Positions 1 through 9,032 of a DNA stretch of 10,122 nt are shown here, in pieces. Each line of letters begins with the position of its first letter. Position 1 is the first letter of the stretch. This stretch comes from Conidiobolus incongruus B7586 (Eukaryota; Entomophthoromycota; Entomophthoromycetes; Entomophthorales; Conidiobolaceae). Below the pieces are notes generated by a model. It had not been told where the DNA came from. It did no database searches and worked only from the letters and a program-made list of their open reading frames with translations. The stretch lies in NCBI GenBank assembly GCA_000697335.1, contig JNEM01011717.1:1-10122 (forward strand), read 5' to 3'. A program made the position numbers and the translations under genes.

Positions 1-23
1 AAATTTTTTTTATTAGTATTATT

Positions 24-323
24 ATACCTAAATCCCTCTCTAAAAAAATCTACTTATGTATTAATTAACTTTATAAAAAAGGTAAATCAACTTGTGATAT
101 TATTAGAATTACTAGTGTTAGCTAGTTTACTATAACTAGGGTTGTTAAGAATAACAATAAAAAAACATTTAAACTTAAACTTAAACATGTTAAAATTATA
201 AATAAATATAATAAGAAGTATATTTGTAAGTTAGTTAATATAAGTAAATATGGTATTATTATAGAAATATAATAGGAATTATAAAACTATATAAGAATAT
301 TAGTTAACACTAATATTATTATA
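24..323 (+). pseudogene. Tc1-like transposase, N-terminal piece of copy C
   Basis: The frame starting at 24 (ATA, possibly a former ATG) carries the paired helix-turn-helix DNA-binding region typical of Tc1 transposases. The clearest stretch is around 83-160, reading KKGKSTCDIIRITSV, a stop, FTITRVVKN, which resembles the family pattern in which a GKS-type turn is followed by IAxxTGVS and TVxRVV. Several codons are now TAA or TAG, in places where CAA, CAG or TGG would be expected. The frame is cut at 323 by insertion of copy A and resumes after 7621. In the family this domain binds the terminal inverted repeats. Confidence 0.8.
322..323. repeat. TA target-site duplication, left of copy A
   Basis: Tc1/mariner elements insert at TA and duplicate it. 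TA stands at 322-323 and again at 1897-1898. Removing 324-1896 and one TA restores the sequence seen in uninterrupted copy A at about 939-958, base for base through the run TATATATACTTTA. This fixes the element boundaries. Confidence 0.85.
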
Positions 324-381
324 CACTAACTTGTAAAAGTAAGTTATAAAATCAAAAATATATATATTTTAATTAATAACT
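324..381 (+). repeat. Left terminal inverted repeat of copy A
   Basis: Read against the reverse complement of 1839-1896, about 49 of 58 positions agree, with an unbroken match of ten bases at 344-353. Most mismatches are C/T or G/A, as expected if the two ends mutated after insertion. The outermost bases are CACTAAC. In the family this is the transposase binding and cleavage site. Confidence 0.85.
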
Positions 382-649
382 AAAACATTTATATATATTA
401 GATTACTTGAAACTATAATATATAATTAAAGTATATTATTTAATAATAAATAAATATATATAGATATATTTAGTAAACTATTAGCAAAAATATTAAACCT
501 TAATATTTAACTAAAGTAAGTTATAAATTAATAGGTTTTTGAGATAAAAGGATATATTTAACAATATATAACCATATCTTTTTTCTCTCTTTGTTATTAT
601 TTTATATAATATTTTATAGATATACTAAATTTTTTTTATTAGTATTATT

Positions 650-1667
650 ATACCTAAATCCCTCTCTAAAAAAATTTACTTATGTATCAATTAACTTTAT
701 AAAAAAGGTAAATCAACTTGTGATATTATTAGAATTACTAGTGTTAACTAGTTTATTATAGCTAGGGTTGTTAAGAATAACAATAAAGAAACATTCAAAC
801 TTAAACTTAAATGTATTAAAATTATAAATAAATATAATAAGAAGTATATTTGTAGGTTAGTTAATATAGGTAAATATAGTACTACTGTAAAAATACAGCA
901 GGAACTATAAAACTATACAAGAATATTAGTTAACACTAATATTATTATATATACTTTATGTTAATATAGATACCACTTACACTTTAAGAAAAAACACCCC
1001 CAACTAAAAAAATCCTACTATAAAATTAGGTAAAAGTTTAGATGTTGCTATTAATGTTAAATTAAAACTAATTATAGTAAGGTTATTTAGTTTAATGAAA
1101 CAAAAATATACCTTAGTGAATTTGATAAAAAAATTAGATGCTTCAGAAAAGATGTAGAATTACTTTGTGACTATTATGTTAATTTTACCCAAAAGTATAA
1201 TGGTGGGTTAATTATTGTTTAGGGATATATATTATCTTTAGGTATAAAGTATCTTTATAAAGTTAATAAAGGAATTAATATTAAGATGTATTAAAGTATT
1301 TTAAACAATAAATTAAAAAAAAACCATTAAATAATATAGGTTAAATAAATCTAATGTTATTTTCTAATAAGATAATGCTTTTTGTTATACTACAGCTTTT
1401 ACTACCAAATAGCTTAAAAATAACAAGATAACAGTTATAAAATAACCTCTTCAATTTTTTAACTTTAATCTAATTAAACACCTTTGGGATTAGTTAAAAA
1501 AAGCTATTAAAGTTTTCCCCCCAGTAAAAAATTTAGATCAACTTTAAAAATATGTTTAAGAAGTATAAAACAAGATTAATTTTTTTTAGTGTAAAAAGTT
1601 AATTGATTCTATACCTTATAAACTTAAAAAAGTTAGAAAAGCTAAAGGTAAATACACTAAGTATAAA
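650..1667 (+). pseudogene. Tc1-like DD34E transposase, copy A
   Basis: This is a cut-and-paste transposase of the DDE/RNase H-fold class. The frame opens at 650 (ATA where ATG is expected). The N-terminal helix-turn-helix region is at about 700-790. The catalytic core follows: the FxDE motif is at 1091-1099 with AAT (N) in place of the first Asp; the second Asp is GAT at 1371 in the DNAxCxT block; and the last acid lies 34 residues on, where codon 1476-1478 is AAA (K) in NxIxHLWD. The spacing therefore gives DD34E. An A run at 1316-1323 shifts the frame by one. Many TAA and TAG codons stand where Q or W is usual. The length of about 340 codons is normal for Tc1. Copy C shares the N and K changes. 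Confidence 0.88.
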
Positions 1668-1752
1668 TTTTTTTTATTACCAAAAACCTACAAATTTATA
1701 ATTTACCTTAGGTAAAATTTAAAGGTTTATATTTTAACCAATTAATAACTAA

Positions 1753-1772
1753 ATATCATTATTTAATGATAT
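1753..1772. repeat. Small hairpin in the 3' non-coding part of copy A
   Basis: ATATCATT and AATGATAT form a perfect 8-bp stem around the loop ATTT. It lies downstream of the transposase frame. Copy C has the same segment near 8410-8433 with an imperfect stem, so it may be no more than AT-rich chance. Confidence 0.4.
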
Positions 1773-1838
1773 ATATAACTAATAAATATAATAGATTTTA
1801 ATTATTTGATTTAAGTTTATTTTATTAAATATTAATTA

Positions 1839-1896
1839 AGTTATTAGTAAAAATATAGGTGTTTTTGATTTTATAACTTATTTTTGTAGGTTAGTG
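1839..1896 (-). repeat. Right terminal inverted repeat of copy A
   Basis: This is the partner of 324-381. It is the better preserved end, keeping C at several places where the left end has T. The same right-end sequence closes copy C at 8507-8564. Confidence 0.85.
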
Positions 1897-1898
1897 TA
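1897..1898. repeat. TA target-site duplication, right of copy A
   Basis: This is the second half of the TA pair. After it, copy C resumes at 1899 with TATACTTTA, which continues at 7621 on the far side of the LTR element. Confidence 0.85.
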
Positions 1899-1902
1899 TA
1901 TA

Positions 1903-1907
1903 CTTTA
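1903..1907. repeat. CTTTA target-site duplication, left of the LTR element
   Basis: CTTTA ends at 1907, directly before the 5' LTR, and recurs at 7621-7625 directly after the 3' LTR. Five bases is the usual Ty3/gypsy duplication. Copy A has a single CTTTA at 953-957 in the same context, acting as an empty site. Confidence 0.88.
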
Positions 1908-1958
1908 TATTAAGAGATTAGTTCTTTAAATTCTTATATAATTTTTTATATAATCAAA

Positions 1959-2000
1959 TTAACTATAAATTATATAATTAATTTATACTTATATAGTTAA
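1959..2000. repeat. Inverted repeat inside the 5' LTR
   Basis: TTAACTATA (1959-1967) and TATAGTTAA (1992-2000) are perfect 9-bp inverted arms. Both arms are unchanged at the matching positions 7273-7281 and 7306-7314 of the 3' LTR. They lie just upstream of the TATA-like box, so a role in the LTR promoter is possible but unproven. Confidence 0.5.
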
Positions 2001-2008
2001 ATTAATTG

Positions 2009-2016
2009 TATAAATA
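2009..2016 (+). promoter_or_regulatory. Probable TATA box of the 5' LTR
   Basis: TATAAATA occurs at LTR position 102 and is identical at 7323-7330 in the 3' LTR, where it is followed by G as in the classic TATAAATAG. If correct, transcription would begin some 25-100 bases on, which places the U3/R boundary in the first half of the LTR. In sequence this AT-rich the match could be accidental. Confidence 0.45.
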
Positions 2017-2306
2017 ACATTAAATTATTTAATAAATTAGGTTTTTCTTTTTTCTTCTTAATTCTTACTATTTTTTACTTTTACACTATTTTTAAAATTG
2101 AAACTATATTTTATTAATATTATAGGATATTAACACTACCCAATATAAATCTTAATATATTAGTAACTTATCTTAGTTTAAAGTTTAATTAAACTTTGTT
2201 TACATTTCCACACTACATCCTATGTTATTACTATATTTTATACCACACTACTTTTATATTAAGTTTTCTTTTATACTATATTAATTTAACTACCACTATA
2301 TTTATA

Positions 2307-2324
2307 TAGTAGTAGTAACAAAAC
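2307..2324 (+). other. Presumed primer-binding site region
   Basis: The first bases after the 5' LTR are TAGTAGTAGTAAC. A tRNA primer-binding site normally starts here with TGG, and the observed TAG could be its mutated form. I cannot assign a tRNA. Confidence 0.35.
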
Positions 2325-2429
2325 TATTAAAAACCTATTAGAAATTAATAACTATCTATATTAAATTTAATTATTACTATTTTAAATTTTATCTATAATT
2401 TATTTCATTTAAATTTAACACTATATACT

Positions 2430-3420
2430 ATAATACCACCAAAAAAGATATACCTTTATATTATTTTAATAATGATAATAGTTTAATTACTAAGTGAATC
2501 TAAGACTTTAGTTTCTAAAAGCTTACTACCTTCTAAAAAGCTTATATTAAACAACTTTTGATTAAAAAAAACATGTCTTAAAAAACTTAAATCTAACAAA
2601 CTAGCTACTTTACTATAGTTAATATATTAAACTACCTCTTTAATATCTTTAAAGACAAATTAACTACTTATGATAGTTTTAAAAACCTCTACAAGCTTGA
2701 AAACTACCTTAAAAATATAAAGAATTACCTTGATTTAATCCTAGATAAAAATCTAGAGAATATCTTTAAATTAGCCATTTTTTTTGGAAAAATTTGTTTA
2801 TACTTAGTAGTTAACTTATTACAAGTTTAATCCTAGAGAATTTTCAGGAGGATAACTTATTACAAAGATATATTCTTTTAAACAATTGGAAAAAACCCTT
2901 AAAGAGAGGTATTACTTAAAAAATCAAGTTTAATTAGCAAGAGGAAAGTTTTTTTAACTTAAATAAAAAACTTCTATAAAATAATTAATTGAGAAAATTA
3001 ATGAGATATACTTAAATATATTAAATATCACTAAAAAAAGATAAATCCACAAACTATTATAATGCCTTAACCTTTAAATAAAGCTTTAGTTAGTTAACAG
3101 GGAACACTTTGATAATATGTTTTCTTTTAACATTTATGATATAGCAATTATAATTGATAATATCTTTTACTTTATAATTAAATTTTCCAACCCTAAAAAT
3201 TAATTTTTTAAACTTTATTTTAACCCACCTAAGTTTTAAATGATAGATGTTTTTGCTTTAAAGCTTTATAAAAAAACCTTTAATAAAGAAACTAAAGCCT
3301 ACTTAAAAATAAATAAAGGTTGTTATTACTGTTAAAAGACTTAAGTTAACTATAAAACTAACAAATACCCTTTAAAAAAGCAACATTTGTTTAATTCTCA
3401 ATAATCCCAACTTACCAACT
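2430..3420 (+). pseudogene. gag-like region of the LTR fossil
   Basis: This is the first coding-like stretch of the interior. It is recognised by position and by a Cys-rich cluster near 3317-3365 that looks like a nucleocapsid zinc knuckle (a Cys-Tyr-Tyr-Cys core can still be read). Boundaries are approximate. The region is decayed throughout. Confidence 0.55.
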
Positions 3421-3599
3421 ATAAATCAAACCTGAATAATATTAATATAACTTTAGAATCACCCCTTTTATAATTAGTTAGCAGATTCTAATTTAATCCA
3501 CAAAAATTCTAATAGACTATTGATTCCACAAATTAAATTATTTATACTAGAGAAATCCAACTGATTAAACTATTAGAAACTAAAAATACTCTAGTAACT

Positions 3600-6500
3600 A
3601 ATTTACCTTGTAATTCTTTACCTTTAACTATCACCCTATTGTTTGTGTTAATTAATTCTTTTATAAACACACTTGTTAGTGTTTTAATTGATTCTAGTTA
3701 TTTTAGTTATATTATCTCTTTTTTTATTATTGTAAAGCTATCTTTATTTACCTAAAAAAGTAAATTAATAATTAAATATACTAACAACTTAATAGAATAA
3801 GCATCTGGTATTATATCTAGATACCTATCATTACCCCTTAACTACTCCTAATATATTAAATTCCTAGTTAATAACATTGGTTATAATTTTATACTAAGTT
3901 AAAATTAGTTTGAATATTATAGTTTTATATCTATAGATATTACCCTAGAAAGCTACAAATTTATTTTTTTTATATTCCAAAAGAAATTAGTAGAATTAAT
4001 CACAAAAAACTTACATTACCTTACTATAAAACTATTAAATATTATACCTAACATTAACTTTATAATTGTAGCAAATAATTCTACTATTATAAATAAAAAC
4101 CAATGTAAAAAACTAATTAAAAACCTTAATAATTTATAAGGATATATATTTGTTTATTACTTATCTATTAATACTTTATCTGTTAATTTCAATAAAGTTA
4201 TACCTAATAACTACTTTTTATATAATATAATAAGTTAATTTGCTAATGTTTTTGAATCTATAGATAAATTACCTTTTAAATATAATATTAAGCATAAAAT
4301 TAAATTACTCTTTGGTACACAACTATATTTAAAACCTACTTACCATTTATCTCCTGAATAATATTAAACTTTAAAAGAAAAAATCCAAAAAATACTTAAA
4401 AATAGGTATATTAGACCTTTTTCCTTATTATAAAAATCTCTAATCCTCTTTATAAAAAAAGCTAATGGTAGTTAAAGACTATATATTGATAATTATGTTT
4501 TAAACTTTAAAACTATTAAAGATAAAATTTTATTACTAAACCTATATGATATTAGGGATAGATTACTTAAATCAATTATATTTACCAAATTAAATGTTAA
4601 GAATAAATATTACAACATTAGAGTTGAAGAAAATTCTATCCCTTTAACTATTTTCAATATTCTTTTAAGTTATTATAGATTTATTGTTATAAACTTTAGA
4701 TTATATAATACCCTTGTAACTTTCACTTAATTCATCAATTCCTTTTTTAACCTTGTTTTTAATAACTTTATTATCACCTACCTTGATAATATCTTAATCC
4801 ATTTAAAAACTAAAGAAGAATATATTTAACATGTTAATTAAATTATACAAATTATTCAAGAATATAAATTACCTTTGAAACTATTAAAATATATCTTTGG
4901 TGCTTTTTCTGTCTTTTTCTGTGGTTATATTGTTTCTTCTTAAGGAATTAATATTAATCTAACTAAACTTAATGGTGTTAAAGCTTTTATTATACCTATA
5001 AATAAAGATTAGTTTATGTTTATACTTAGATTATTGAATTACTTTAAAGATTTCATTGATTCTTTTATTGAACTTGCTACTTTTTTTATTAATCTTTTAA
5101 AGAAAAACTCTCTTTTTAAATAAACCTTAATATATATTCTCTACATAAATACTTTAATTTTCTATATTATTAATGCTTTTACTTTATCTATCTTTAATCT
5201 AAAACTACCTACTATTATTTTTACTAACTTTAGTTTTTTTACAATTGGTAGATAGTTAACCTAGTTTAAATTTAATTTATATTTTACCCTATAACTATAA
5301 GATAAAATAATATATAAGGGAGAACAAGTTGAGTTTAACTTTACTAATGTTACTTTAAAACTAATAATATTCTGGTTAAGAAAAATAAAACCAACTAAAT
5401 TGAAATACCTAGTTTATAAACAAAAACTCTTTGCTTTAGTAGAAATAATCAAAAATCACTTACATTTCTTGTCCTATAACTTTTTCTTAACACTTATAGA
5501 TTATAAATAACTTATCTACTTAAATACTCAAAAGTATTTATTAAGAAAATAAATTAAATGGATTAAAACTATCTAAGCTTACTTTTTCTTTATTTAATAT
5601 CTTTTAGGTTAATAAAACCATGTTACAGATACATTAATAAAAAATCTTACATACCTACCTTTTTATTCTAATTGTAAAAATCTAGCAAATATTAACTTAA
5701 TGATTATTAATAAAAGAAATAAAGAATTTATTAAACTACTTTAAGAAACACTGTTAAATAATGATTTCTTTATTTTAATTAAAGAAAAACTCTTTAAACC
5801 ATTAGAAAACCAATTAAAATATGTTAAAAGATTTAAAATTATCAATAACTTATTATATTATAATGATTATCTATATATTCTTAACATTCCCAAGATTTAA
5901 CAAATAATATTTAATGAATGCCATAATTTACCTGTTGGAGGATATCAAAACTAGTTAAAAACTGCTGAAAGAATTAAAATAAGGTACTACTAGCTTTCCC
6001 TAGTTAAATTAGTTCAGAAATATACTAATACCTGTGATATATGCTAAAGAATTAAATATAATACTCAACTAAAATATAGTAAACTTATTCTTTTACAAGT
6101 CTTTAATAAAACTTAATAATAAATCTAACTTAATTTCATAGAAATTCCTAAATCAACAAATAGTTATAATAACTTACTAATTATAATTGATTCATTTTCC
6201 AAATATGTTTATTTTATTCTTTGTTTCAAAACTTCTACAACTAAAGATATTATATAATTGTTATTCTCTAATATTTTTACCCACTATAAAATTCCACAAA
6301 CTATTATATTTGATAGAGATACACAATTCAACTCTTAATTCTAGAAGTTATTATCCTTTTCTTTTAAGATTAACCTAGTTATATCTACTATTAATTATCA
6401 CTAAACTAATAAACTTGTTGAAAAAACTATTAAAACCTTAAAGTAAATAATTAAAGCCTATATTAACACTAATCAATTAAATTAGGATGCTTATATCTAC

Positions 6501-6650
6501 TAACTCTAATATTCATTCAACACTTTTATTAATAAATCAACAGGTTTTAGCTTTTATTTCATCAATTATAATAAACATCCTAACTTAATAATTACTCTAA
6601 AACTTTAAATCAACTTACTTTTAAATATTGTTGAATTTTAATCTAATATC
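3600..6650 (+). pseudogene. pol-like region of the LTR fossil (protease, RT, RNase H, integrase)
   Basis: Domains appear in Ty3/gypsy order. An aspartic protease LIDS motif lies near 3685. Reverse transcriptase spans about 4320-4960, including the FTKL block near 4580 and the YLDN block near 4780 that corresponds to the YxDD box. RNase H is expected at about 5200-5600 and is weakly readable. Integrase spans about 5930-6500, with its N-terminal zinc-binding region near 5935-6055 and its catalytic core after 6120, including FDRDTQF near 6309. Many breaks are present and no part could be functional. Confidence 0.85.
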
Positions 6651-7014
6651 AAACATATCAATTCCCTTATTAAATTTAACTTAGAAGAAAATCAAAAGAT
6701 TATAGAACAACAATATTTAAAGTTATCTAGAAACCCTCTTAAATATAAAACTAATATGTTTGTATATTTAGAACAATTTACCCTTAAACCTACCTTACTT
6801 AAATTTAACTTAAATCCCAAATACTTACTATTATATTATAGTCCCTATAAAATTTAATTTATTAATTTAAATTTTAAAAATATTACCTTGGAATTACCTT
6901 TAACTTTAAAAATCAACCTTACCTTTTATATATCTAAAATTAAACCATACTTTGAAGATTTTAACACTTTTTCTAATTGATTAAAAACCCCAAAACTAGA
7001 TCTAATTATTAATT

Positions 7015-7165
7015 AAGATACAGAAGAAAAATACTATATTGATTATATAATTAAGTCTAAATCTATTAGGAATAAGCTTTATTTTTATGTAAAATAGATG
7101 GGTTATTTTATTAAAAAAGCTATATAAGAACCTCTAGAAAATATTAAGAATACTTTAGCTTATTA
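7015..7165 (+). pseudogene. Chromodomain trace at the C-terminus of the fossil integrase
   Basis: After the integrase tail (SKIKPYFED near 6935) comes a stretch with EEKYYIDYIIKS, YFYVK, MGY and EPLENI in the order and spacing of a chromodomain. In chromoviruses this module is fused to integrase and steers insertion towards marked chromatin. The trace is decayed but the pattern is clear. Confidence 0.75.
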
Positions 7166-7212
7166 TACCTATTTGTAAAAATTTAAGGAGTGTGTCTCTT
7201 TTAAAAAACCTA

Positions 7213-7221
7213 CTAAGGGAG
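7213..7221 (+). other. Polypurine tract of the LTR fossil
   Basis: A purine-rich run ending AAGGGAG directly abuts the 3' LTR at 7222. This is the expected site for plus-strand priming during reverse transcription. Confidence 0.65.
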
Positions 7222-7620
7222 TATTAAAAGACTAGTTCTTTAAATTTTTATATATACTTTCATATAATTTAATTAACTATAAATTATATGATTAATATAT
7301 ACTTATATAGTTAAATTAATTGTATAAATAGCATTAAATTATTTAATAAACTAGGTTCCTCTTTTTTCCTCTTAATTCTTACTATCTTTTACTTTTACAC
7401 AATTTCTAAAATTAAAACTATATTCTATTAAAATTGTAGGATATTAGCACTACCTAATATAAATCTTAATATATCAGTGACTCATCCTAGTTTGAAGCTT
7501 AATTAAACTTTGTTTATACTTACACACTACAGCTATATTATATTACTATATTCTACACACACTACTTTTATATTAAGTTTTCTTCTACACAATATTAGTT
7601 TAACTACTATTACACTTATA
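7222..7620 (+). repeat. 3' LTR, 399 bp
   Basis: This is the partner of 1908-2306 and the same length. It starts TATTAAAAG and ends CTTATA. Roughly four-fifths of its differences from the 5' LTR are C/T or G/A. The TATA-like box is at 7323-7330. Confidence 0.92.
7323..7330 (+). promoter_or_regulatory. Probable TATA box of the 3' LTR
   Basis: TATAAATA followed by G sits at the same LTR offset as 2009-2016. Retention in both LTRs is weak support, since TATA contains no base that C-to-T decay would remove. Confidence 0.4.
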
Positions 7621-7625
7621 CTTTA
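7621..7625. repeat. CTTTA target-site duplication, right of the LTR element
   Basis: It matches 1903-1907. Directly after it, copy C continues with TATTAAAATAGATAC, equivalent to copy A from 958. Confidence 0.88.
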
Positions 7626-8334
7626 TATTAAAATAGATACTACTTACATCTTAAGAAAAAACACCTTTAATTAAAGAAATCCTATTATAAAATTAGGTAA
7701 AAGTTTAAATATTATTATTAATGTTAAATTAAAACTAATTAGAGTAAAGTTATTTAATTTAATAAAATAAAAATATACTTTAGTGGATCTGATAAAAAAA
7801 TTAGATACTTTAAAAAAGATACAAAATTACTTTATAACTATTATGTTAATTTTACCCTAAAATATAATAGTGGGTTAATTATTGTTTAGGGATATATATT
7901 GTTTTTAAGTATAAAGTACCTTTGTAAAATTAATAAGGGAATTAATACTAAAATATACTAAAGTATTTTAAATAATAAATTGAAAAAAAAACCATTGAAT
8001 AATATAAGTTAAATAAATCTAATATTATTTTCAAGTAAGATAATGTTTTTTACTATACTACAGCTTCTACTACTAAATAACTTAAAAATAACAAGATAAC
8101 AGTTATAAAGTAGCTTCTTTAATCTTTTAACTTTAATCTAATTAAATACCTTTGGGATTAGTTAAAAAAAACTATTAAAGCTTTCCCCTAGTAAAAAATT
8201 TAGATCAATTTTAAAAATATGTTTAAGAAGCATAGAACAAAATTAACCCTTTTTATTATAAGAAGTTAGTTGATTCTATACCCCACAAACTTAAAGAAGT
8301 TAGAAAAGCTAAAGGTAGATATATTAAGTTTTAA
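7621..8334 (+). pseudogene. Tc1-like transposase, C-terminal piece of copy C (catalytic core)
   Basis: This continues the frame broken off at 323. The first catalytic Asp position reads AAT (N) at 7761-7763. The second Asp is GAT at 8039-8041. The third acidic position, 34 residues later at 8144-8146, reads AAA (K). The block around it, NxIKYLWD, is the Tc1 NPIEHLWDEL-type motif. The A run at 7983-7991 is one base longer than in copy A, and a C run at 8185-8188 makes the segment one base shorter than the equivalent in copy A, so this piece has two frame breaks besides many stops. A TAA at 8332-8334 is the likely end of the protein. Confidence 0.85.
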
Positions 8335-8506
8335 TTTTTTTTTATCATCAAAAACCTACAAATTTATAACTCACTTTAGGTAAAATTTAAAGGTTTATAT
8401 TTTAACCAATTAATAGCTAAATATTGTCATTTAATAATATATATAACTAATAAATATAATAGATTTTAATTATTTAATTTAGGTTTATTTCATTAAATAT
8501 TAATTA

Positions 8507-8564
8507 AGTTATTAGTAAAAATATAGGTGTTTTTGATTTTATGACTCATTTTTGTAGGTTAGTG
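8507..8564 (-). repeat. Right terminal inverted repeat of copy C
   Basis: It is nearly identical to 1839-1896 and ends GGTTAGTG. TA at 8565-8566 is the presumed target duplication. Its left partner is outside the window. Confidence 0.82.
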
Positions 8565-8753
8565 TATATATATAGTTTAAGACTATAATTTCCTATTTAT
8601 TATATATATAGTTATTTATTTAAAACCAATGATATGTTTGAAAAATCAGAAATGAAAAAATCTCTTATTATTTCAAATTCAAGATAATACTAAAATTTTA
8701 AATTTAAAAACAAAAAAAAATAAAATATATTTGATAATTTTTTAAAATCAGGT

Positions 8754-8787
8754 TAATATTGATCTGAAACAAGGTATATCAATATTA
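8754..8787. repeat. 10-bp inverted repeat
   Basis: TAATATTGAT (8754-8763) and ATCAATATTA (8778-8787) are perfect inverted arms around 14 bases. There is no U-run or gene beside it to suggest a terminator. It may be chance in AT-rich DNA. Confidence 0.45.
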
Positions 8788-9022
8788 TATTATATAGTTT
8801 ATACTCTCAAAATCATTATATATTTCTTACTTAGTCTACTATTTATTTATATAATTCAGTTTTTTACACAAAATATAACCTGAATATAAGTTAATTTATT
8901 AAAATTAATTGAAGTATATCTTGGCTAAAAATTAATAATATATTTAGCACTGGCATTTTATAATATTATTAATATTAGGTTAAAAAATAGTTAAAATTTA
9001 TTGATAGAGTTATTGCTAACTA

Positions 9023-9032
9023 CATACGTATG
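9023..9032. repeat. Palindrome CATACGTATG
   Basis: This perfect 10-bp palindrome centres on one of the few CpGs in this flank. A protein-binding site is possible, but there is no gene beside it to link it to. Confidence 0.25.

Larger units (their letters stand above)
324..1896 (+). mobile_element. Tc1/mariner-like DNA transposon (copy A), full length, 1573 bp, defective
   Basis: The element starts CACTAAC and ends GTTAGTG, with terminal inverted repeats of about 58 bp and a TA duplication on each side. One pseudogene for a Tc1 transposase of about 340 codons (650-1667) fills most of the interior. The left 270 bp and right 230 bp outside the inverted repeats are AT-rich and non-coding. The length fits the 1.3-2.4 kb usual for this superfamily. 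It lies in the same orientation inside an older relative (copy C). Premature stops, a one-base shift in an A run and substituted catalytic residues make it inactive. There is no CpG in it. Confidence 0.9.
1908..2306 (+). repeat. 5' LTR, 399 bp
   Basis: It aligns end to end with 7222-7620 at the same length. It begins TATTAAG and ends TTTATA. LTRs normally run from TG to CA, and TA at both ends fits C-to-T and G-to-A mutation of those bases. It carries a probable TATA box at 2009-2016 and a 9-bp inverted repeat upstream of it. Confidence 0.92.
1908..7620 (+). mobile_element. Ty3/gypsy chromovirus LTR retrotransposon, full-length fossil, about 5.7 kb
   Basis: Two LTRs of 399 bp (1908-2306 and 7222-7620) bound a 4915-bp interior, with a 5-bp target duplication outside. 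In order, the interior shows traces of a gag with a zinc-knuckle-like cluster, an aspartic protease, reverse transcriptase, RNase H, integrase and a C-terminal chromodomain. RT before integrase, together with the chromodomain, places it among chromoviruses, a branch common in fungi. It is structurally complete but thoroughly broken, with breaks numbering many dozens. LTR divergence (roughly 45-50 of 399 positions by eye, mostly transitions) cannot be read as a clock because targeted C-to-T mutation inflates it. Age is therefore uncertain. Some transversions and indels suggest it is not very recent. Confidence 0.92.
1..8564 (+). mobile_element. Outer Tc1/mariner-like DNA transposon (copy C), 5' end outside the window, split by two insertions
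   Basis: Bases 1-323 match 627-949 of copy A almost base for base, and 7621-8564 matches copy A from about 954 to 1896. The two parts are therefore one element, interrupted first by copy A (324-1896) and then by an LTR element (1908-7620). Only 1899-1907 lies between the two insertions. By alignment, about 303 bp of its left end lies upstream of the window. The right end is marked by ...GTAGGTTAGTG followed by TA, as in copy A. Differences from copy A are nearly all C/T or G/A transitions, plus small indels in A and C runs. The transposase is broken and the element cannot move itself. Confidence 0.88.

Noticed and set aside
1-323. A separate truncated Tc1 copy next to copy A
   Set aside because: Its right edge is the TA target of copy A, and its continuation is found beyond the LTR element, so it is the left part of copy C.
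1908-2306. A solo LTR
   Set aside because: A second LTR of the same length and a full internal region follow, with matching CTTTA duplications at the outer edges.
6187-6378. A 63-codon open frame on the + strand
   Set aside because: It lies inside the integrase region of the LTR fossil, in a different frame from the recognisable integrase motifs. It has no family resemblance and reads as low-complexity, AT-driven sequence.
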